The notes under the pieces were generated by a model. That model had not been told where the DNA came from, did no database searches, and saw only the letters and a program-made list of their open reading frames with translations. This document shows, piece after piece, positions 54,509 to 64,000 of a stretch of 64,000 nt of DNA (its first letter is position 1; each line of letters starts with the position of its first letter). Source of the stretch: Cherax quadricarinatus (lineage: Eukaryota > Arthropoda > Malacostraca > Decapoda > Parastacidae); contig NC_091323.1 in NCBI RefSeq assembly GCF_038502225.1, positions 21,215,502 to 21,279,501 of the forward strand, read 5' to 3'. A program made the translations under genes and the position numbers.

Positions 54509-55666
54509 TTGCTGGTTATGGGGGATTTCAACCACAGGGAGATTGACTGGGAAAACCTGGAGCCACATGGGGGTCCCGAAACATGGAGAGCCAGGATGTT
54601 GGACGTGGTGCTGGAAAACCTCATGCACCAACATGTTAAGGACACTACCAGAGTGAGAGGGGAGGATGAACCAGCAAGATTGGACTTTGTGTTCACCCTG
54701 GGCAGCTCAGATATTGAGGACATCAAGTATGAGAGTCCCCTAGGAGCTAGCGACCACGTGGTTCTGTGTTTTGAATACATAGTAGAGCTGCAAGTGGAGA
54801 GAATAACAGGAGTTGAATGGGAAAAGCCTAACTATAAAAGAGGGGACTACATAGGGTTGAAGAACTTCCTGCGGGAGGTCCAGTGGGACAGAGAACTGGC
54901 AGGAAAGCCAGTAAATGAAATGATGGAATATGTAACAACAAAATGCAAGGAGGCAGTGGAAAGGTTTATTCCCAAGGGCATCAGTAACAACGGGAAGACC
55001 AGAACGAGCCCCTGGTTTACCCGATGGTGTAAGGAGGCAAAAACAAAATGCAATAGAGAATGGAAAAAGTACAGAAGGCAGAGAACACACGAAAATAGGG
55101 AGATCAGTCGCAGAGCCAGGAATGAGTATGCACAGGTAAGGAGGGAGGCCCAGCGACAGTATGAAAATGACATAGCATCGAGAATCAAGACTGACCCGAA
55201 ACTGTTGTATAGCCACATCAGGAGGAAGACAACAGTCAAAGACCAGGTGATCAGATTAAGGACAGAAGGTGGAGAACTCACAAGAAATGATCAGGAGGTA
55301 TGTGAGGAGCTGAACAGGAGATTTAAGGAAGTTTTTACAGTAGAGACAGGAAGGGCTGTGGGAAGACAGCACAGAAGGGAACATCAAGAGGGAATATACC
55401 AACAAGTGTTGGATGACATACGAACAACTGAGGAGGAGGTGAAGAAGCTCTTAAGTGACCTTGACACCTCAAAGGCGATGGGGCCGGACATCTCCCCATG
55501 GGTCCTTAGAGAAGGAGCAGAGATGCTGTGCGTGCCTCTAACCACAATCTTCAACACATCCCTTGAAACTGGGCAACTACCTGAGAAATGGAAGACAGCT
55601 AATGTAGTCCCCATATTTAAGAAAGGAAACAGAAACGAGGCACTAAACTACAGACCTGTGTCTCTG
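54509..55666 (+). pseudogene. Family-A LINE ORF2, first part (endonuclease to early RT)
   Basis: The frame is open upstream to the CA junction (~54498), and the listed start is its first Met, not a natural start. It has MGDFNHREIDW (catalytic GDFN at residues 5-8), RLDFVFTLG (~58) and SDHVVL (81-86), the second half of the EEP endonuclease. A Lys/Arg-rich linker (PWFTRWCKEAKTKCNREWKK) leads to LDTSKAMGPDISPWVL and VVPIFKKGNRNEALNYRPVS, the first RT blocks. The frame then loses one base relative to the decayed copy (CTGACATG versus CTGTATG), and residues after NYRPVSL are out of frame, ending at 55744. Confidence 0.85.
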
Positions 55667-55674
55667 TATGTATT

Positions 55675-56943
55675 GTGTGCAAAGTCATGGAGAAGATTAT
55701 CAGGAGGAGAGTGGTCGAACATCTGGAAAGGAACAAGATTATAAATGAAAACCAGCATGGGTTCATGGAAGGCAAATCTTGTATCACAAACCTCCTGGAG
55801 TTTTATGACAAGGTAACAGAAGTAAGACACGAGAGAGAGGGGTGGGTAGATTGCGTTTTCTTAGACTGCAGGAAGGCCTTTGACACAGTTCCCCACAAGA
55901 GATTAGTGCAGAAGCTGGAGGATCAGGCGCACGTAAAAGGGAGGGCACTGCAATGGATAAGGGAATACCTGACAGGGAGGCAGCAACGAGTCATGGTACG
56001 TGAAGAGGTATCACAGTGGGCGCCTGTGACGAGCGGGGTCCCACAGGGGTCAGTTCTAGGACCAGTGCTATTTTTGATATATGTGAACGACATGATGGAA
56101 GGAATAGACTCTGAAGTGTCCCTGTTCGCAGATGACGTGAAGTTGATGAGAAGAATTAAATCGGACGAGGATGAGGCAGGACTGCAAAGAGACCTGGACA
56201 GGCTGGACATGTGGTCCAGCAACTGGCTTTTCGAATTCAATCCAGCCAAATGCAAAGTCATGAAGATTGGGGAGGGGCAAAGAAGACCGCAGACAGAGTA
56301 TAGGCTAGGTGGACAAAGACTACAGACCTCACTCAGGGAGAAAGACCTTGGGGTGACCATAACACCGAGCACATCACCGGAGGCACACATCAACCAAATA
56401 ACCGCTGCAGAATACGGGCGCCTGGCAAACCTGAGAATAGCGTTCCGATACCTTAATAAGGAATCGTTCAAGACACTGTACACTGTGTATGTTAGGCCCA
56501 TACAGGAGTATGCAGCACCAGTCTGGAACCCACACCTGGTCAAGCACGTCAAGAAGTTAGAGAAAGTACAAAGGTTTGCAACAAGGCTAGTCCCAGAGCT
56601 CAAGGGAATGTCGTACGAGGAAAGGTTAAGGGAAATCGGACTGACGACACTGGAGGACAGAAGGGTCAGGGGAGACATGATAACGACATACAAGATATTG
56701 CGGGGAATAGACAAGGTGGACAGAGATAGGATGTTCCAGAGAGGGGACACAGGGACAAGGGGTCACAACTGGAAGCTGAAGACTCAGACGAGTCACAGGG
56801 ACGTTAGGAAGTATTTCTTCAGTCATAGAGTTGTCAGGAAGTGGAATAGCCTAGCAAGTGAAGTAGTGGAGGCAGGAACCATACATAGTTTTAAGAAGAG
56901 GTATGACAAAGCTCAGGAAGCAGAGAGAGAGAGGATCCAGTAG
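55675..56943 (+). pseudogene. Family-A LINE ORF2, second part (RT core to C-terminus)
   Basis: This 422-codon frame continues the reverse transcriptase after the single-base deletion. Landmarks: MEKIIRRRVVEHLERN (~5-20), NQHGFMEGKSC (~26), VFLDCRKAFDTVPH (~61-74), [18 protein letters not shown] (~122-139) and catalytic FADD (151-154, at 56125-56136). The thumb and C-terminal region follow: LGVTITPS, YVRPIQEYAAPVWNPH, VQRFATRLVPELKGMSYEER, RRVRGDMITTYKILRGIDKV. All catalytic residues are present. The first Met is not a natural start. It is followed by the conserved 3' tail and a CA array. Confidence 0.88.
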
Positions 56944-57020
56944 CGATCAGTGAAGAGGCGGGGCCAGGAGCTGAGTCTCGACCCCTGCAACCACAATTAG
57001 GAGAGTACAATTAGGTGAGT

Positions 57021-57420
57021 ACACATACACACATACACACACACACATACACGCACACACATACACACACACACACATACACACATACACACACACACAC
57101 ACACATACACACACACACATACACACATACACACACACACATACACACACACACATACACGCACACACACATACACACATACACACACACATACACACAC
57201 ACACATACACACATACACACACACACACATACACACACACATACACACACACACATACACACACACACACACACAAACACATACACACACACACACACAT
57301 ACACACATACACACACACATACACACAAACACATACACACATACACACACACACACATACACACACACATACACACACACACATACACACACACATACAC
57401 ACACACACATACACACACAC
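57021..57420. repeat. (CA)n compound microsatellite
   Basis: About 400 bp of CA with ACATAC, ACGC and AAAC interruptions, continuing the LINE tail GTGAGTACACATACAC. Confidence 0.96.
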
Positions 57421-57756
57421 GTAGCACGAAGAAGTAGCGAGTGATGAACTTAAAAGAACAATAGGAACAATAGTTCTCAAACAATGGCCAAAAAGGTGGC
57501 TCGTAATGCAGAAAAAGTTTTATTTCGGACAGTTTCACCAAGTGTCATCAAGTCATGGCTTGGTACAACTTGAAAAAAAGCTTTACACCGAGCGAAACGT
57601 TGTCTTAAACAAATCTTGTTTTAGAACCTGTTTATTTGCCTTCTTACTTGTCGACAGTATGCTATCTCGTCCTCATTAGACAGTAGATTGAATAAAATGT
57701 GTGATATTTATCATATTTTACAGAGGAACACAATATGGACTTCTCTTCCCTGTCAC
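57421..57756. other. Anonymous sequence with one foldback arm
   Basis: AAAGCTTTACACCGAGCGAA and ACGTTGTCTTA (about 57580-57608) are the reverse complement of the second-subtype foldback arm at 42270. CAAGTCATGGCTTGGTACAA precedes it. No gene seen. Confidence 0.5.
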
Positions 57757-60700
57757 AGTAGCTGATGTGCTGGTAGACGTAGTGATGACAGTAGCTGAGG
57801 TGCTGGTAGACGTAGTGATGACAGTAGCTGAGGTGCTGGTAGACGTAGTGATGACAGTAGCTGAGGTGCTGGTAGACGTAGTGATGACAGTAGCTGAGGT
57901 GCTGGTAGACGTAGTGATGACTGTAGCTGAGGTGCTGGTAGACGTAGTGATGACAGTAGCTGAGGTGCTGGTAGACGTAGTGATGACTGTAGCTGAGGTG
58001 CTGGTAGACGTAGTGATGACAGTAGCTGAGGTGCTGGTAGACGTAGTGATGACTGTAGCTGAGGTGCTGGTAGACGTAGTGATGACAGTAGCTGAGGTGC
58101 TGGTAGACGTAGTGATGACAGTAGCTGAGGTGCTGGTAGACGTAGTGATGACAGTAGCTGAGGTGCTGGTAGACGTAGTGATGACAGTAGCTGAGGTGCT
58201 GGTAGACGTAGTGATGACAGTAGCTGAGGTGCTGGTAGACGTAGTGATGACTGTAGCTGAGGTGCTGGTAGACGTAGTGATGACAGTAGCTGAGGTGCTG
58301 GTAGACGTAGTGATGACTGTAGCTGAGGTGCTGGTAGACGTAGTGATGACAGTAGCTGAGGTGCTGGTAGACGTAGTGATGACTGTAGCTGAGGTGCTGG
58401 TAGACGTAGTGATGACAGTAGCTGAGGTGCTGGTAGACGTAGTGATGACTGTAGCTGAGGTGCTGGTAGACGTAGTGATGACAGTAGCTGATGTGCTGGT
58501 AGACGTAGTGATGACAGTAGCTGAGGTGCTGGTAGACGTAGTGATGACAGTAGCTGAGGTGCTGGTAGACGTAGTGATGACTGTAGCTGAGGTGCTGGTA
58601 GACGTAGTGATGACAGTAGCTGAGGTGCTGGTAGACGTAGTGATGACAGTAGCTGAGGTGCTGGTAGACGTAGTGATGACTGTAGCTGAGGTGCTGGTAG
58701 ACGTAGTGATGACAGTAGCTGAGGTGCTGGTAGACGTAGTGATGACTGTAGCTGAGGTGCTGGTAGACGTAGTGATGACAGTAGCTGAGGTGCTGGTAGA
58801 CGTAGTGATGACAGTAGCTGAGGTGCTGGTAGACGTAGTGATGACAGTAGCTGAGGTGCTAGTAGACGTAGTGATGACTGTAGCTGAGGTGCTGGTAGAC
58901 GTAGTGATGACAGTAGCTGAGGTGCTGGTAGACGTAGTGATGACAGTAGCTGAGGTGCTGGTAGACGTAGTGATGACTGTAGCTGAGGTGCTGGTAGACG
59001 TAGTGATGACAGTAGCTGAGGTGCTGGTAGACGTAGTGATGACAGTAGCTGAGGTGCTGGTAGACGTAGTGATGACTGTAGCTGAGGTGCTGGTAGACGT
59101 AGTGATGACAGTAGCTGAGGTGCTGGTAGACGTAGTGATGACAGTAGCTGAGGTGCTGGTAGACGTAGTGATGACAGTAGCTGAGGTGCTGGTAGACGTA
59201 GTGATGACAGTAGCTGAGGTGCTGGTAGACGTAGTGATGACTGTAGCTGAGGTGCTGGTAGACGTAGTGATGACAGTAGCTGAGGTGCTGGTAGACGTAG
59301 TGATGACTGTAGCTGAGGTGCTGGTAGACGTAGTGATGACAGTAGCTGAGGTGCTGGTAGACGTAGTGATGACAGTAGCTGAGGTGCTGGTAGACGTAGT
59401 GATGACTGTAGCTGAGGTGCTGGTAGACGTAGTGATGACAGTAGCTGAGGTGCTGGTAGACGTAGTGATGACAGTAGCTGAGGTGCTGGTAGACGTAGTG
59501 ATGACTGTAGCTGAGGTGCTGGTAGACGTAGTGATGACAGTAGCTGAGGTGCTGGTAGACGTAGTGATGACAGTAGCTGAGGTGCTGGTAGACGTAGTGA
59601 TGACAGTAGCTGAGGTGCTGGTAGACGTAGTGATGACAGTAGCTGAGGTGCTGGTAGACGTAGTGATGACAGTAGCTGAGGTGCTGGTAGATGAAGTGAT
59701 GACTGTAGCTGAGGTGCTGGTAGACGTAGTGATGACAGTAGCTGAGGTGCTGGTAGATGAAGTGATGACTGTAGCTGAGGTGCTGGTAGACGTAGTGATG
59801 ACAGTAGCTGAGGTGCTGGTAGATGAAGTGACGACTGTAGCTGAGGTGCTGGTAGACGTAGTGATGACAGTAGCTGAGGTGCTGGTAGATGAAGTGATGA
59901 CTGTAGCTGAGGTGCTGGTAGACGTAGTGATGCCAGTAGCTGAGGTGCTGGTAGACGTAGTGATGACTGTAGCTGATGTGGTGTCAGACGTAGTGATGAC
60001 AGTAGCTGAGGTGCTGGTAGATGAAGTGATGACTGTAGCTGAGGTGCTGGTAGACGTAGTGATGCCAGTAGCTGATGTGGTGTCAGACGTAGTGATGACA
60101 GTAGCTGAGGTGCTGGTAGATGAAGTGATGACTGTAGCTGAGGTGCTGGTAGACGTAATGATGACAGTAGCTGAGGTGCTGGTAGATGAAGTGATAACTG
60201 TAGCAGAGGTGCTGGTAGACGTAGTGATAACAGTAGCTGAGGTGCTGGTAGATGAAGTGATGACTGTAGCTGAGGTGCTGGTAGACGTAGTGATGACAGT
60301 AGCTGAGGTGCTGGTAGATGAAGTGATGACTGTAGCTGAGGTGCTGGTAGACGTAGTGATGAGAGTAGCTGAGGTGCTGGTAGACGTAGTGATGCCAGTA
60401 GCTGATGTGGTGTCATACGTAGTGATGACAGTAGCTGAGGTGCTGGTAGATGAAGTGATGACTGTAGCTGAGGTGCTGGTAGACGTAATGATGACAGTAG
60501 CTGAGGTGCTGGTAGATGAAGTGATGACTGTAGCTGAGGTGCTGGTAGACGTAGTGATGACAGTAGCTGAGGTGCTGGTAGATGAAGTGATGACTGTAGC
60601 TGAGGTGCTGGTAGACGTAGTGATGAGAGTAGCTGATGTGCTGGTAGATGAAGTGATGACTGTAGCTGAGGTGCTGGTAGACGTAGTGATGACAGTAGCT

Positions 60701-61262
60701 GAGGTGCTGGTAGATGAAGTGATGACTGTAGCTGAGGTGCTGGTAGACGTAGTGATGACAGTGGCTGAGGTGCTGGTAGATGAAGTGATGACTGTAGCTG
60801 AGGTGCTGGTAGACGTAGTGATGACAGTAGCTGAGGTGCTGGTTGATGAAGTGATGACTGTAGCTGAGGTGCTGGCAGATGAAGTGATGACAGTAGCTGA
60901 GGTGCTGGTAGATGAAGTGATGACTGTAGCTGAGGTGCTGGTAGACGTAGTGATGACAGTAGCTGAGGTGCTGGTAGATGAAGTGATGACTGTAGCTGAG
61001 GTGCTGGTAGACGTAGTGATGACAGTAGCTGAGGTGCTGGTTGATGAAGTGATGACTGTAGCTGAGGTGCTGGTAGACGTAGTGATGACAGTAGCTGAGG
61101 TGCTGGTAGATGAAGTGATGACTGTAGCTGAGGTGCTGGTAGACGTAGTGGTGACAGTAGCTGAGGTGCTGGTAGATGAAGTGATGACTGTAGCTGAGGT
61201 GCTGGTAGACGTAGTGATGACAGTAGCTGATGTGATTGAAGACGTAGTGATGACAGTAGCTG
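57757..61262. repeat. 33-bp satellite, about 106 units
   Basis: The unit begins GTAGCTGAGGTGCTGGTAGA and continues CGTAGTGATGACA. CA/CT alternation (GATGACAG versus GATGACTG) is present from about 57920. From about 59690 a second alternation, GACGTAGTG versus GATGAAGTG, produces a 66-bp dimer. A few units carry GATGTGGTGTC variants (59976, 60076, 60407). The stop-free 33-bp unit creates an apparent 1,190-codon plus frame (11-residue VAEVLVDVVMT repeats) and an 887-codon minus frame. I do not accept either as a gene. Confidence 0.96.
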
Positions 61263-64000
61263 AGGGGTTGTAGATGTAGTGATGACAGTAGCTGAGGGGT
61301 TGTAGATGTAGTGATGACAGAAGCTGAGGGGTTGTAGATGTAGTGATGACAGTAGCTGAGGGGTTGTAGATGTAGTGATGACAGTAGCTGAGGGGTTGTA
61401 GATGTAGTGATGACAGTAGCTGAGGGGTTGTAGATGTAGTGATGACAGTAGCTGAGGGGTTGTAGATGTAGTGATTACAGTAGCTGAGGGGTTGTAGATG
61501 TAGTGATGACAGTAGCTGAGGGGTTGTAGATGTAGTGATGACAGTAGCTGAGGGGTTGTAGATGTAGTGATGACAGTAGCTGAGGGGTTGTAGATGTAGT
61601 GATGACAGTAGCTGAGGGGTTGTAGATGTAGTGATGACAGTAGCTGAGGGGTTGTAGATGTAGTGATGACAGTAGCTGAGGGGTTGTAGATGTAGTGATG
61701 ACAGTAGCTGAGGGGTTGTAGATGTAGTGACGACAGTAGCTGAGGGGTTGTAGATGTAGTGATGACAGTAGCTGAGGGGTTGTAGATGTAGTGATGACAG
61801 TAGCTGAGGGGTTGGCAGACGTAGTGATGACAGTAGCTGAGGGGTTGGCAGACGTAGTGATGACAGTAGCTGAGGGGTTGTAGATGTAGTGATGACAGTA
61901 GCTGAGGGGTTGGCAGACGTAGTGATGACAGTAAGTAGCTGAGGGGTTGTAGATGTAGTGATGACAGTAGCTGAGGGGTTGTAGATGTAGTGATGACAGT
62001 AGCTGAGGGGTTGGCAGATGTAGTGATGACAGTAGCTGAGGGGTTGTAGATGTAGTGATGACAGTAGCTGAGGGGTTGGCAGATGTAGTGATGACAGTAG
62101 CTGAGGGGTTGTAGATGTAGTGATGACAGTAGCTGAGGGGTTGTATATGTAGTGATGACAGTAGCTGAGGGGTTGTAGATGTAGTGATGACAGTAGCTGA
62201 GGGGTTGTAGATGTAGTGATGACAGTAGCTGAGGGGTTGTAGATGTAGTGATGACAGTAGCTGAGGGGTTGTAGATGTAGTGATGACAGTAGCTGATGGG
62301 TTGTAGATGTAGTGATGACAGTAGCTGAGGGGTTGTAGATGTAGTGATGACAGTAGCTGAGGGGTTGTAGATGTAGTGATGACAGTAGCTGAGGGGTTGT
62401 AGATGTAGTGATGACAGTAGCTGAGGGGTTGTAGATGTAGTGATGACAGTAGCTGAGGGGTTGTAGATGTAGTGATGACAGTAGCTGAGGGGTTGTAGAT
62501 GTAGTGATGACAGTAGCTGAGGGGTTGTAGATGTAGTGATGACAGTAGCTGAGGGGTTGTAGATGTAGTGATGACAGTAGCTGAGGGGTTGTAGATGTAG
62601 TGATGACAGTAGCTGAGGGGTTGTAGATGTAGTGATGACAGTAGCTGAGGGGTTGTAGATGTAGTGATGACAGTAGCTGAGGGGTTGTAGATGTAGTGAT
62701 GACAGTAGCTGAGGGGTTGTAGATGTAGTGATGACAGTAGCTGAGGGGTTGTAGATGTAGTGATGACAGTAGCTGAGGGGTTGTAGATGTAGTGATGACA
62801 GTAGCTGAGGGGTTGTAGATGTAGTGATGACAGTAGCTGAGGGGTTGTAGATGTAGTGATGACAGTAGCTGAGGGGTTGTAGATGTAGTGATGACAGTAG
62901 CTGAGGGGTTGTAGATGTAGTGATGACAGTAGCTGAGGGGTTGTAGATGTAGTGATGACAGTAGCTGAGGGGTTGTAGATGTAGTGATGACAGTAGCTGA
63001 GGGGTTGTAGATGTAGTGATGACAGTAGCTGAGGGGTTGTAGATGTAGTGATGACAGTAGCTGAGGGGTTGTAGATGTAGTGATGACAGTAGCTGAGGGG
63101 TTGTAGATGTAGTGATGACAGTAGCTGAGGGGTTGTAGATGTAGTGATGACAGTAGCTGAGGGGTTGTAGATGTAGTGATGACAGTAGCTGAGGGGTTGT
63201 AGATGTAGTGATGACAGTAGCTGAGGGGTTGTAGATGTAGTGATGACAGTAGCTGAGGGGTTGTAGATGTAGTGATGACAGTAGCTGAGGGGTTGTAGAT
63301 GTAGTGATGACAGTAGCTGAGGGGTTGTAGATGTAGTGATGACAGTAGCTGAGGGGTTGTAGATGTAGTGATGACAGTAGCTGAGGGGTTGTAGATGTAG
63401 TGATGACAGTAGCTGAGGGGTTGTAGATGTAGTGATGACAGTAGCTGAGGGGTTGTAGATGTAGTGATGACAGTAGCTGAGGGGTTGTAGATGTAGTGAT
63501 GACAGTAGCTGAGGGGTTGTAGATGTAGTGATGACAGTAGCTGAGGGGTTGTAGATGTAGTGATGACAGTAGCTGAGGGGTTGTAGATGTAGTGATGACA
63601 GTAGCTGAGGGGTTGTAGATGTAGTGATGACAGTAGCTGAGGGGTTGTAGATGTAGTGATGACAGTAGCTGAGGGGTTGTAGATGTAGTGATGACAGTAG
63701 CTGAGGGGTTGTAGATGTAGTGATGACAGTAGCTGAGGGGTTGTAGATGTAGTGATGACAGTAGCTGAGGGGTTGTAGATGTAGTGATGACAGTAGCTGA
63801 GGGGTTGTAGATGTAGTGATGACAGTAGCTGAGGGGTTGTAGATGTAGTGATGACAGTAGCTGAGGGGTTGTAGATGTAGTGATGACAGTAGCTGATGGG
63901 TTGTAGATGTAGTGATGACAGTAGCTGAGGGGTTGTAGATGTAGTGATGACAGTAGCTGAGGGGTTGTAGATGTAGTGATGACAGTAGCTGACGGGTTGT
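61263..64000. repeat. 32-bp satellite derived from the 33-bp unit, about 85 units, open at the window end
   Basis: The unit is GTAGCTGAGGGGTTGTAGAT plus GTAGTGATGACA. It matches the 33-bp unit except that GTGCTGG became GGGTTG, one base shorter. The change is abrupt at about 61262. Most units are identical; a few carry GGTTGGCAGACG (61810-62075). The array continues beyond 64000. Confidence 0.97.

Larger units (their letters stand above)
54498..57020 (+). mobile_element. Family-A LINE, 5'-truncated, nearly intact ORF2
   Basis: It begins inside the endonuclease domain directly after a CA array and ends with AATTAGGAGAGTACAATTAG-type tail repeats running into CA. It carries most of ORF2 in two frames separated by one single-base deletion near 55666. 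The reverse-transcriptase core and C-terminus match the Jockey superfamily (CR1/L2-like). The simple-repeat 3' end is consistent with that group. Overall length is 2.5 kb, while the decayed copy at 25017 adds the missing endonuclease start. Confidence 0.9.

Noticed and set aside
57753..61273. 1,190-codon plus and 887-codon minus frames as a giant repetitive protein
   Set aside because: Both frames follow from the 33-bp period and end where the period becomes 32 bp.

Overview
This window is eukaryotic, repeat-dominated DNA, and I can support no host protein-coding gene in it. It most likely comes from an arthropod, and I infer a decapod crustacean such as a crayfish. The reasons are the very long di- and trinucleotide microsatellites, several Jockey-superfamily non-LTR retrotransposons (LINEs), and repeat families I recall as common in decapod DNA: foldback elements with a GAAACGTTTC core, a TA-flanked element ending in GTCGTGCCGAATA, and a SINE ending in a GGTGGGAGAC block. 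The taxon rests on recall, not on a search.

Layout. 1-8.4 kb: AT, CA and TTA microsatellites, a TA-flanked terminal-inverted-repeat element (537-924), LINE 3' fragments, a 30/31-bp minisatellite (about 3.15-6.44 kb) and a 24-bp minisatellite (6.89-7.67 kb). 8.4-10.8 kb: a 30-bp minisatellite of about 81 units. 11-19 kb: mostly anonymous sequence with foldback elements, tRNA-like relics and decayed LINE pieces. 19.95-24.9 kb: a minus-strand two-ORF LINE (LINE B) with an uninterrupted endonuclease/reverse-transcriptase ORF of 984 codons. 25.0-28.3 kb: a decayed plus-strand LINE of a second family (family A), interrupted by a SINE. 29.3-30.2 kb: a decayed minus-strand relic of an uncharacterised multicopy arthropod protein family. 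30.3-32.3 kb: foldback elements and low-complexity DNA. 32.66-35.92 kb: a third LINE (LINE C), 5'-truncated in ORF1 but with an uninterrupted 939-codon ORF2 and a poly(A) tail, lying inside a split GA microsatellite. 36.6-46 kb: minisatellites of 14, 27, 54, 27 and 22 bp, AAT arrays with a second SINE copy, and foldbacks. 46-53.7 kb: anonymous AT-rich sequence, a 582-bp foldback with another nested inside it, and a 30-bp minisatellite. 53.7-57.4 kb: two nearly identical family-A LINE copies in a CA - LINE 3' end - CA - LINE - CA array. 57.76-64 kb: a 33-bp satellite that changes to a 32-bp satellite and runs off the window.

How the parts relate. The main theme is coupling between retroposons and microsatellites. 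Family-A LINEs end in a short GTGAGTAC-type repeat that runs straight into (CA)n, and several 5'-truncated copies begin exactly where an upstream (CA)n ends. LINE C sits inside (GA)n, a SINE sits inside (AAT)n, and an inverted-repeat element sits inside (AT)n. Most very long open frames here (for example at 8488-10590, 42732-44094 and 57701-61273) are by-products of stop-free tandem units, not genes. Tandem arrays and microsatellites cover roughly a quarter to 30 percent of the window by my estimate.
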